From an uncultured Fibrobacter sp. (GTDB taxonomy: Bacteria; Fibrobacterota; Fibrobacteria; Fibrobacterales; Fibrobacteraceae), in the NCBI RefSeq assembly GCF_947305105.1, contig NZ_CAMZCS010000029.1, positions 1-42,264 of the forward strand: 42,264 nt of DNA, given 5' to 3'. The notes below the pieces were generated by a model. The model worked only from the letters and a program-made list of their open reading frames with translations, was not told where the DNA came from and searched no databases. The stretch's first letter is position 1. Each line of letters starts with the position of its first letter. Positions 18,285 to 25,394 of the stretch are shown here, piece after piece. The position numbers were made by a program, and so were the translations under genes.

Positions 18285-18413
18285 GAGTATGAATATACCC
18301 TATTTTTTTAAGTTAGGACATAAAATTTGCGTTTTTGAGCAGATTTTACCACTTTTCGCTAAATTTGAAAAAATTCAGCAATTTAGAACATGACACGCAT
18401 GTTCTGAGAACAT
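18285..18413 (-). promoter_or_regulatory. Promoter and operator array of operon C (GAACAT words)
   Basis: The -10 TATATT (minus) is at 18292-18297. Words: GGACAT at 18316-18321 (one mismatch), GAACAT at 18386-18391 and 18408-18413, and inverted ATGTTC at 18399-18404. Offsets are 70, 83 and 92 bp. The spacer keeps AAAATTTGCGTTTTT and the extended -10 TGGTAAAAT (TAAAAT at 18343-18348, minus). Confidence 0.68.
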
Positions 18414-18430
18414 GAGAGAGTGGGTACACG

Positions 18431-18454
18431 AAAAAGGCCCCGCAAGCGGGGCCT
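18431..18454 (-). terminator. Intrinsic terminator of lipoprotein operon D
   Basis: On minus, AGGCCCCGC-TT-GCGGGGCCT is followed by five T. It lies 26 bp beyond the stop of the 550-aa lipoprotein and 17 bp from the outermost GAACAT word of operon C. Confidence 0.85.
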
Positions 18455-18479
18455 AAAAGAGAGAGTTATACAAATTATC

Positions 18480-20132
18480 CTAGTCTTTCACGCAACGGAG
18501 ACCCAAAAGTATATCCCCATCGTTGAGACCTAATATTGGCAACCTTATATCTCGAATTGACGATACATAAACTCCAAAGCTATCACGAGAGTCATCGGAC
18601 GGGTTATCACCAGGCTCAATAGTATAATTACTGTAGAAAGAGGTATGATACACAGCTTTCTGTTCCGGATTGGGATACTGGGGATAACGCATCAGTTCTA
18701 GCATTTCGAGATCATCCTTTATGGCGTCAGCCATTTGGTCCCACTCCTGATTATTGGGTACGTGCCAACCGTCAGGGCATATACCTTGGACATTCTCATT
18801 GAGGTTTATCGGCTTTTTAAGACGAACCTCAGAGCTATTAAACTCGCACTTTTCTCCAGCGGAAAGCCCAAAAATCTGGCAAATCGTATACCCTCTACCG
18901 ATCCCAGGGCTATAACTTGTCATCCCTTTAGAATACATTTCACCTCGGTTGTTTCCCCAGCGAGAAACAGTATCATCACCATTCTTAGTGTCGTATTCCA
19001 AAAGGCTTGCCATCCAGGTAGCCGTATCGCCATTCTTTAATTCAACATCTAAAGTCTTGTAAACCATACCATCTCTTTCATCGACAAAAGAGCCATATTT
19101 TCCCGTGGTGTCAACAGGAGGGTCCCCTTCGTCTCTTTCTCCATCATAACCCATCCATACGCCGTCACGGCAAATAACTCGTTCCTTTTCTTCAAAATGG
19201 GTCGTTCTTCTGACCTCGTCTTGAGTGTTACAGTGCCCCCATACAGAATCCCAAGGAGAAGCGAATTGCTTGAGAAACTTTTTAAAATCGGGAACTTCGG
19301 CGACTTCAACCCATTCTTTTACATACCTGGCAACGGTATCGCGGCCATCATTATCGTAAGTGTAGTAATCGTAGACGGGTTCAAGCCCGACTTTGGCATT
19401 GTCAAAAACGCCATCGTGATAATCCATGGACACAAGGTCTTTTGTCCGGCGAATCAAGACAGTGTCATCCCAGGTTCCATCCTTTTCCAAATCCAGGGAA
19501 ATCTCGGCCAAAGTACTTGCTACTTCGCCCATATCTTTACCCGTAAGCATAATCATGGAGACTGCCAAAAGTTTAGCATCGCCTTCGGTATTGTTGAGAA
19601 TATCGAGCTGATCAAAGGCTTCCGTCTCCTCTGAAAAACCAAAAGCGGCCATCACTTCTTTTTCGGCTTGTTTTTTCGCTTCGCCAACAGTTTTACCCTG
19701 CTTGACCAGATAGCGAATTCGGTCAAAAGACAGATGCGTCAGAACGTTGATGTTGACATGGTCTAGGTCCCGCAAGTCGACAAGACTATTCAACGAAATC
19801 GTTTGTTCAGAAGGAAAACCGCTCAACTCGCTGGTAAAGTAGCCGTTGGCATTGAGCCATGCATAACGATCGTCCAAATCAATGTTTTTCAAGGAGTATT
19901 CACCGCGGTCGTTATCGATTTCCGTGGAGAAATGTGCCCCCGTTTGCTGCAGTTTTTCATCCATCCCATAAAGGGTCACTTTGGTTCCTTTTGTAAAAGG
20001 CCCCTTTTGCGACTTCCCGGAAATAGTTCTTCCAGAGGCCGAACTTTCAGAACCCGATTCAAACTGGCTGCACGCCGTGAAAAAAGTTCCTGCGACAAGT
20101 AACGTGAAAATGGCAAGGTTTTTTTTAGACAT
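18480..20132 (-). CDS. FISUMP-domain lipoprotein (operon D, third gene)
   Basis: 550-aa predicted lipoprotein (FFTAC, Cys21). AAGGAGG lies seven bases before ATG 20132. Its N-terminal part has ISGKSQKGPF and closely follows the paired 515-aa proteins of operon B (GMDE-x-L-x-QTGAHFSTE, DHVNINVLTHLSFDRIRYL), but with many substitutions. The FISUMP domain at the C-terminus has KYGSFVDERDGMVYKTLD, TWMASLLEYD, CPDGWHVPN and LGLRCVKD. It is 9 nt downstream of the short signature lipoprotein. Predicted to be surface-anchored; the ligand is unknown. Confidence 0.88.
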   Translation of the reverse strand: MSKKNLAIFTLLVAGTFFTACSQFESGSESSASGRTISGKSQKGPFTKGTKVTLYGMDEKLQQTGAHFSTEIDNDRGEYSLKNIDLDDRYAWLNANGYFTSELSGFPSEQTISLNSLVDLRDLDHVNINVLTHLSFDRIRYLVKQGKTVGEAKKQAEKEVMAAFGFSEETEAFDQLDILNNTEGDAKLLAVSMIMLTGKDMGEVASTLAEISLDLEKDGTWDDTVLIRRTKDLVSMDYHDGVFDNAKVGLEPVYDYYTYDNDGRDTVARYVKEWVEVAEVPDFKKFLKQFASPWDSVWGHCNTQDEVRRTTHFEEKERVICRDGVWMGYDGERDEGDPPVDTTGKYGSFVDERDGMVYKTLDVELKNGDTATWMASLLEYDTKNGDDTVSRWGNNRGEMYSKGMTSYSPGIGRGYTICQIFGLSAGEKCEFNSSEVRLKKPINLNENVQGICPDGWHVPNNQEWDQMADAIKDDLEMLELMRYPQYPNPEQKAVYHTSFYSNYTIEPGDNPSDDSRDSFGVYVSSIRDIRLPILGLNDGDILLGLRCVKD

Positions 20133-20141
20133 AATTCCTCC

Positions 20142-21005
20142 TTATTTTCCCATCCATTCGTATATACACTTAAAGAAATCATCATCTCCATGCAGTTCTA
20201 CAGAACCTCTCAATCCAGGCAGTTCGCCTGAAGTAGAAAAGACCCGTGCAAGATCGTCAATACCTGCTTGAACACCACTGCAATCGTTATTGGTCTCATA
20301 AGCGCAAATAGAACCGCAATATTCACCGAACATACATTCATCGAAATGCGCACTAATTTGTTCCAGCGCCTTGTCTGTTTTTCCGTCATTGGCAATATCC
20401 AGATTCTCAAAATCATCTGCAAGGTTTTCATAGCCAAACTCTTGCATCCATTCTTCACGAGCCTGCTTTTTTGCCTCGGCAAACGATTTCCCGTTTTTAA
20501 CGAGGTAAAGAGCGCGATCGTATTCAAGATGCGTAAGGATATTGATGTTTATCTGGTCTCGATCTCGGATGTCGGACAGAGCCCTTAAGCTAATCTGGCA
20601 TACCGTGTTCTCGCCCGTCGTTTCTCTTTTATAATAACCTGTCGCCTTCAGCCGGACAAACTGGCTTTCCAAATTGATGCCATCTATTTGGAAATCCCCC
20701 TTGTCGGTGCGAGTCGTGGCAAAGAATTCCTTGCCCGTAGGCTTAAGGCTACCATCCGCCGACGTTTCCGCGAGGACAATATTCGAACCCTTTACAAAAG
20801 GGCCCTTCTGCGCCACGCCGGCAATCTGCTTGTTCGTAATCGCAACAATGCCTTCCGCCTCTTCGCTCGTGCCGGAAACCTTTTCACTATCAGAACAGGC
20901 ACCGAACAGAACTCCCAATACAAGGGCCAGCAAAATTCCTGTTTTCGCTCTCCACGGCTTGCCCGGACGGAAAGCATTTCTGGTTTCATCAAAACAATTC
21001 ATCAT
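20142..21005 (-). CDS. Short signature lipoprotein without FISUMP domain (operon D, second gene)
   Basis: 287-aa predicted lipoprotein with a longer positively charged leader (LFGACS, Cys37). The signature is GIVAITNKQIAGVAQKGPF. It matches the 274-aa protein of operon B through the QKGP region (GYYKRETTGENTVCQISL, then ININILTHLEYDRALYL) and also ends without a FISUMP domain. ATGA overlap with the regulator, with AAAGGAG upstream inside the regulator's last codons, points to coupled translation. A second in-frame ATG directly follows the first. Confidence 0.87.
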   Translation of the reverse strand: MMNCFDETRNAFRPGKPWRAKTGILLALVLGVLFGACSDSEKVSGTSEEAEGIVAITNKQIAGVAQKGPFVKGSNIVLAETSADGSLKPTGKEFFATTRTDKGDFQIDGINLESQFVRLKATGYYKRETTGENTVCQISLRALSDIRDRDQININILTHLEYDRALYLVKNGKSFAEAKKQAREEWMQEFGYENLADDFENLDIANDGKTDKALEQISAHFDECMFGEYCGSICAYETNNDCSGVQAGIDDLARVFSTSGELPGLRGSVELHGDDDFFKCIYEWMGK

Positions 21006-21856
21006 TTTTCTTCTCCTTTACCCGCTGTTACTGTTTTCAAATTTTCTGTCAACGGGAAAAGTTGCATGTTCAAACGGCAAACCTTTTCCACGTTTTTATC
21101 CGCCGAGACAATCGACACGATGCGCTTGCGGCATTCCGTGAGTTCCACGACAACCTTTTCGTAGCTTTCGGCAGTCATGCCCATGGTAATTCCACTAAAA
21201 TGACGTTCCGAAATCGGCAACTTGTCAAGTGCCTCAAGCGCAAACTCGCCCATCTGGCGCAGCAGCGAATGTATCGCCACAACCACCACGTTCAGGCGGC
21301 CCGTACTTAGCGAACGATTCGTCTGGTGGTAATTGCCCTTGATATCCCTTTCCAGCAAGCCGGACTTGAGAAGGAAGCGAAGGCTGTCGCTCACGTCGGC
21401 AGCAGAAATCGCGGGCCTGCAAACCTTGGCAATCTCATGCGGCTTCGCCCCCGGCATAGCAACCGCAAGTTCACGCACCACGGAATGTTTCCATGTTTCG
21501 TAGAAAGTGTACAAGTCGCTCCCGAGGATTTTGACATGGTGCGCTGCACTCAGCGCCTGCATTTCTTCGAAGCACTTTTTCTTTTCCCGATCCGTTTTCG
21601 CACTTTCGTAGCGAACCATCAAGACAAAATAGTCGTACTCGAAGCCCAGCAAACCCATGGCAGAAGCCGTCTTTTTCGCCCCTTCCTCACGAAGCCGGGT
21701 CTTACCATCGCAAACAAGCTTCAAGTACGACCCCGAGGCAAACCCCGCAAGCCTCGCAAACTCGCGCCAAGTAAATGCAGAACTACGCTTGCGTTCGCTG
21801 TAGTAGTCCAGAATATACTGGCGATAATCTTTGTATTCAGTAACCGTTTTCATCAT
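21002..21856 (-). CDS. TIGR02147/DUF4423 family regulator D
   Basis: 284-aa, the most diverged of the four paralogs (start MMKTVTEYKDYRQYILDYY). Numbered from the second Met, the HTH has FARLAGF followed by A39-S-G-S-Y43-L-K-L, and the following loop VCDGKTRLREEG differs strongly from the KKNLS[VI] loop of A-C. The winged-helix-like segment (SAADVSDSLRFLLKSGLL) and YRLN-like CRLNMQLFPLTEN end are present. ATG at 21856 or 21853 could start it. It is the first gene of operon D. Its promoter words differ most from the others, matching its divergence. Confidence 0.87.
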   Translation of the reverse strand: MMKTVTEYKDYRQYILDYYSERKRSSAFTWREFARLAGFASGSYLKLVCDGKTRLREEGAKKTASAMGLLGFEYDYFVLMVRYESAKTDREKKKCFEEMQALSAAHHVKILGSDLYTFYETWKHSVVRELAVAMPGAKPHEIAKVCRPAISAADVSDSLRFLLKSGLLERDIKGNYHQTNRSLSTGRLNVVVVAIHSLLRQMGEFALEALDKLPISERHFSGITMGMTAESYEKVVVELTECRKRIVSIVSADKNVEKVCRLNMQLFPLTENLKTVTAGKGEEK

Positions 21857-22002
21857 GACAATAAGATAGATTATCCCTTTTGGGGATGCAACATTTTCTA
21901 AAAAACAAAAATGGCGATTTTAAGCAAATTTCGCACATTATTTATTTAAATAAAATATTTTTTGCATTCTATAAAACAAAAATACAAAACTATAAAACAA
22001 AA
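21857..22002 (-). promoter_or_regulatory. Promoter and candidate operator array of operon D (ATAAAAC-type words)
   Basis: Copies of CTATAAAACAAAA lie at 21969-21981 and 21990-22002, and a variant CTAAAAAACAAAA at 21898-21910. Offsets from the first copy are 71 and 92 bp, the same as in promoters A-C, but no inverted copy is seen. The -10 is less clear (TATCTT at 21863-21868 or TAATCT at 21868-21873 on minus). The region is very AT-rich and the last copy overlaps the T-run of the neighbouring terminator, so this array is less certain than A-C. Confidence 0.45.
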
Positions 22003-22029
22003 GAGCCCTCGGCGCAGAGCCGAAGGGCT
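21992..22029 (-). terminator. Intrinsic terminator of the repeat/T9SS-tail gene
   Basis: On minus, AGCCCTTCGGC-loop-GCCGAGGGCT is followed by CTTTTGTTTT. It lies 23 bp beyond the stop of the gene at 22052 and overlaps the outermost word of promoter D. Confidence 0.75.
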
Positions 22030-22051
22030 TCCCTAGATTTCAACAAGCTAT

Positions 22052-23656
22052 TTATTTCACGGAAACACGTTGCATTCCGTTGCCGATGCGGACAAAGTAC
22101 GTGCCCGCCTGGCCTACTGGGATGGCAAAGTTCGCGCCAGTGACAGGCCCACGGCGGAGTACACGGCCCTGCATATCGAGAAGGGCATAGGTGTCACCAA
22201 GTGCAGCATCGACGGCGCCAAACACCTGTATATTGCGACCGACAACTTCCACGCTAAACTGCGGAACAACAGTAACCATCGGCAAAGCATCCTTGCCCTT
22301 CTTGCTGGAACTGCTGGACTTACGCGAAGAGCTACTGGACTTGCCCGAAGAACTCAACTTTGCACTATTCGAAGACTTGACGCTGCTCGAGGATTTCGAT
22401 TTGGAACTGGAGGATTTCGCAACTGACGAACTCGAAGTGGCTTCCGGATCCTTCACGACGATTTTCACCTCTGCCGTATCGTTATTCTCGTAGCCTTCGG
22501 CAACGACCTTCACGTTGTATTCGCCACTCGCATTTTCGCTCACGGCACCTTTAACGGTGATAGTTTTTGCCTTTGTGTCCCTCTCAGCGACAAGTGTCCC
22601 TTCGGGGTAATTTAATCCCAGAGCGTTCATTGCCAGTTCGTACTTGAACACGATGGGCTCAATCGAATCGCCAGCGTTTACGGTCTGCGTGGTTTTGCCG
22701 CTGGCATGTTCCATTTTCGTTTCGCCGGGTTTGTGTTTGATTACGAGCTTTACGAATGCCGTGTCGTTGTTGTCGAGGCCTTTTGCGCATATACTCATGA
22801 CAAGTGTCGAGTCACCGAAATCTTCTGGAATGGCACCCTGCAACAAGATCATTTTTGCCTCTGGGTCATTATAGGGATCTAAAGTCTTCGGGATGTCCTT
22901 AAAGTGCAAGTCGGTAATGTTTTCGTATTTGAGCGTGACGGGCTTGATGCTGTCGCCAGCAACAACAACCTGCGAATCATTTTTGAGTATCTTAATGTCT
23001 GTAACGACGGGAATATGTTCCACTTCAAGTTCGAAGTTATAGACAACAGAATCCCGTTCTGTCAAATAAACGGCCAAAGCAAACTTGTATTTTTCGTCTT
23101 TATGAGAGTCTTCGACAGCCCCTTCAATCGTGATTGTCTTGGAATTAGTGTCTTTTTGGACTATCAGGCCCGACGGCAAATTATCGATGCGATAACTGTG
23201 AAACTGCTGGTAGTCGAACACAATCGGCTCGATGGAATCCCCAGCCATAACGTTCTGCTTCAAGCTTCCGTCAGAAAGTACAAACGCATCCTTTAACGAG
23301 AGGACCGTAATATAAAACATGGAAACGCTGGTTCCATTTATCGTATCCGTTGCAAGAATCTCTATCAGGTATTTGCCGGGGTCCGTGTCAGTAGCGACAG
23401 TCCCCGAAACAGTGGCAAGCGATTTTTCGACCCAATCGTCGTACTCAAACACACCGGTGAGCGAATCCAAAAGCGTGTATTCTACAACATGAGCCCCTTC
23501 AACCACAAAAACAACGGGTTCTATGGTATCGCCAGGAAATACCGTCTGCTGAGTACTTCCCATACGCAAGTTCATTTTGGGTTGGGGTTTATCTGTTTGA
23601 CCCATGGCAGCCGTAGCCATCAGCAACAACGAAATCAATACAATCAGTCTTTTCAT
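22052..23656 (-). CDS. Secreted repeat protein with Ser-rich linker and T9SS-like C-terminal domain
   Basis: 534-aa predicted exported protein. The start at 23656 is chosen because it opens the signal peptide MKRLIVLISLLLMATAAMG and follows a GGAG site; the frame extends upstream to 23809 through non-coding-looking sequence. Four units of about 90 residues share a core like [TS]-x-x-x-V-x-[AP]-GD-[ST]-I-[EK]-P-[IV] and resemble immunoglobulin-like or cadherin-like repeats. A linker of alternating Ser and Lys follows (about residues 400-455). The last 75 residues (YALLDMQGRVLRRG, then G-T-Y-F-V-R-I-G-N) resemble the Por secretion/T9SS sorting domain that Fibrobacter uses for export. The ligand is unknown. 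It is monocistronic, with its own terminator. Confidence 0.85.
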   Translation of the reverse strand: MKRLIVLISLLLMATAAMGQTDKPQPKMNLRMGSTQQTVFPGDTIEPVVFVVEGAHVVEYTLLDSLTGVFEYDDWVEKSLATVSGTVATDTDPGKYLIEILATDTINGTSVSMFYITVLSLKDAFVLSDGSLKQNVMAGDSIEPIVFDYQQFHSYRIDNLPSGLIVQKDTNSKTITIEGAVEDSHKDEKYKFALAVYLTERDSVVYNFELEVEHIPVVTDIKILKNDSQVVVAGDSIKPVTLKYENITDLHFKDIPKTLDPYNDPEAKMILLQGAIPEDFGDSTLVMSICAKGLDNNDTAFVKLVIKHKPGETKMEHASGKTTQTVNAGDSIEPIVFKYELAMNALGLNYPEGTLVAERDTKAKTITVKGAVSENASGEYNVKVVAEGYENNDTAEVKIVVKDPEATSSSSVAKSSSSKSKSSSSVKSSNSAKLSSSGKSSSSSRKSSSSSKKGKDALPMVTVVPQFSVEVVGRNIQVFGAVDAALGDTYALLDMQGRVLRRGPVTGANFAIPVGQAGTYFVRIGNGMQRVSVK

Positions 23657-23705
23657 GCATACTCCACACACACAACTACCATATTCCCTGTGGCAAGCAA
23701 ATTTA

Positions 23706-23743
23706 GAAAAAAAGGAGCCCCCGGCGTATTGCCGAGGGCATTC
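23706..23743 (-). terminator. Intrinsic terminator downstream of oadB-like gene
   Basis: On minus, GCCCTCGGC-AATAC-GCCGGGGGC then TCCTTTTTTT. It lies about 75 bp after the stop of the decarboxylase beta-subunit gene. Confidence 0.75.
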
Positions 23744-23773
23744 CTTTGCAAGGGGATCCCGCCTTCGCGGGTC

Positions 23774-23810
23774 TGTGATGGCCACGCCCTTGCGGGCTCG
23801 CCATGACACA
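23774..23810. repeat. Intergenic inverted repeat (REP-like hairpin)
   Basis: TGTGATGGC at 23774-23782 pairs with GCCATGACACA at 23800-23810 (two unpaired bases), with a further GCCC/GGGC stem inside. It lies between the decarboxylase beta-subunit gene and its terminator. It could be a repetitive extragenic element or a second hairpin protecting the transcript end. Confidence 0.45.
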
Positions 23811-23817
23811 GTCTAGA

Positions 23818-24978
23818 CTACGAGAGTCTGGAAATCATGTAACCGGCGCAGACTGCGGTACCAATCACGCCAGCCACGTTCGGGCCCATGGCGTGCATCA
23901 GCAAGAAGTTCTGCGGGTCATACTTGGCACCTTCCACCTGCGAAACACGTGCGGCCATCGGCACGGCGGACACGCCAGCAGAACCGATGAGCGGGTTCAC
24001 GGGGTTCTTCGGAGAGCACCAGTTCATGATCTTCGCAAGGAAGAGGCCGGCTGCGGTCGAGAAACCGAAGGCGACAACGCCCATGGCGATAATCATGAGG
24101 GTCTGCGGTTTGAGGAAGATGTCGGCAGACATCGTGAGGCCTACGGACGTGCCGAGGAAGATGGTCACGATGTTCATGAGTTCGTTGGAAGAGGTCTTCA
24201 CGAGACGTTCCACGACACCGGCTTCCTTGAAGATGTTACCGAGCATGAGCATGATGATAAGAGCAGAAGCATCGGGCACCACGAGGATGCACACGATCAT
24301 CACCATCACGGCAAACACGATGCGTTCGGCCTTCGACACCTTGCGGAGAGCCTTCATGCGGATCTTGCGTTCCTTGTCGTTGGTCATGAGGCGCATGATA
24401 GGCGGCTGGATCAGCGGAACGAGGGCCATGTAAGTGTAGGCCGCGACCGCGATGGGGCCAATCAAGTGCTTGGCAAGTTTGTTTGCAGTGAAGATGGAGG
24501 TCGGACCGTCGGCACCACCAATGATACCGATGGAGGCCGCTTCACCGAGAGTAAAGCCACCGAAAGCCACAGCGCAGAACATGGTCGCGAACACGCCGAA
24601 CTGAGCGCCACCGCCGAGGAGCAGTGTACGCGGGTTAGCGATAAGCGGTCCGAAGTCCGTCATGGCACCCACGCCCAAGAAGATGATGGGCGGGAAGAGT
24701 TCCAGGTGGATACCCTGGCTGATGTAGTAATAGAGGCCGGCCGTCGGGGTAAACATACCTTCGATGCTCCAGCCGCCATCGTAGAATCCCGCACTCGGGA
24801 TGTTCACCGCCAATGCGCCGAGCGAAATCGGCAAGAGCAGCAGCGGCTCATACTTTTTGACAATCGCCAAGTACATCAAGACGAAACTCACGACCCACAT
24901 AATCACCATCGAAGGGGTGACGTATGCGAACCCGGTATCGCTTGCGAACTCGACGACCGATTGCAAGAGTGAACTCAT
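23818..24978 (-). CDS. Na+-translocating decarboxylase beta subunit (OadB/MmdB/GcdB family)
   Basis: 386-aa polytopic membrane protein of the PF03977 family. These subunits couple decarboxylation of a carboxybiotin-bound CO2 group to Na+ export across the inner membrane. Family hallmarks seen: FLGVGAMTDFGPLIANP, the GGADGPTSIF motif, and VSAVPMAARV followed by LMHAMGPNVAGVIGTAV at the C-terminus. The N-terminus is shorter than in some homologs but the core looks complete. An AAGAGG ribosome site precedes ATG 24978. It is the last gene of a three-gene set (gamma-like, biotin carrier, beta). The substrate (oxaloacetate, methylmalonyl-CoA or glutaconyl-CoA) cannot be fixed without the carboxyltransferase subunit, which is not in the window. 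Confidence 0.93.
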   Translation of the reverse strand: MSSLLQSVVEFASDTGFAYVTPSMVIMWVVSFVLMYLAIVKKYEPLLLLPISLGALAVNIPSAGFYDGGWSIEGMFTPTAGLYYYISQGIHLELFPPIIFLGVGAMTDFGPLIANPRTLLLGGGAQFGVFATMFCAVAFGGFTLGEAASIGIIGGADGPTSIFTANKLAKHLIGPIAVAAYTYMALVPLIQPPIMRLMTNDKERKIRMKALRKVSKAERIVFAVMVMIVCILVVPDASALIIMLMLGNIFKEAGVVERLVKTSSNELMNIVTIFLGTSVGLTMSADIFLKPQTLMIIAMGVVAFGFSTAAGLFLAKIMNWCSPKNPVNPLIGSAGVSAVPMAARVSQVEGAKYDPQNFLLMHAMGPNVAGVIGTAVCAGYMISRLS

Positions 24979-24991
24979 TTATCTGTACCTC

Positions 24992-25348
24992 TTAGGCGAT
25001 GGTCATCATGGTCTGACCGTCAACGACGGTGTCGGTTTCCTTGACGGAGATGGAGGTAACGGAACCTGCGCACGGAGCGACCACCGGGTTTTCCATCTTG
25101 AGGGCTTCGATGATAGCCACTTCCTGGTTGGCTTCGACCTTGTCGCCAACCTTGACCTTCAGTTTGAACACGGAGCCAGCGAGCGGGCTCTTGACTTCGA
25201 TACCACCAGCAACAGCAGGAGCTGCGGCAGGAGCGGCAGCGGGGGCGGCAACCGGAGCAGCAGGAGCTGCGGCAACGGCAGAATCAAGAACTTCTACTTC
25301 GACGTCGTAGGTCTTGCCTTCGAAACTGATACGGACTGTTTTCTTCAT
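24992..25348 (-). CDS. Biotin carboxyl carrier protein of the Na+ decarboxylase
   Basis: 118-aa biotinyl-lipoyl domain protein. The biotinylation site is EALKMEN with Lys84, a Leu variant of the usual AMKM. An Ala/Pro-rich linker (about residues 25-47) joins a short N-terminal part to the carrier domain, as in free-standing MmdC/GcdC proteins. It shuttles the carboxyl group from the carboxyltransferase to the beta subunit. It lies 13 nt upstream of the beta-subunit gene and downstream of the gamma-like gene, in one probable operon. Confidence 0.92.
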   Translation of the reverse strand: MKKTVRISFEGKTYDVEVEVLDSAVAAAPAAPVAAPAAAPAAAPAVAGGIEVKSPLAGSVFKLKVKVGDKVEANQEVAIIEALKMENPVVAPCAGSVTSISVKETDTVVDGQTMMTIA

Positions 25349-25394
25349 TTTGATTTTTCCTGGCTTTAAGCCTGTTAAGTTTTAAAAGTTTACC

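Noticed and set aside
23803-24972. Plus-strand frame of 389 codons rich in His, Asp and Arg
   Set aside because: Exact antisense of the well-recognised decarboxylase beta subunit; composition is that of a codon-bias shadow.
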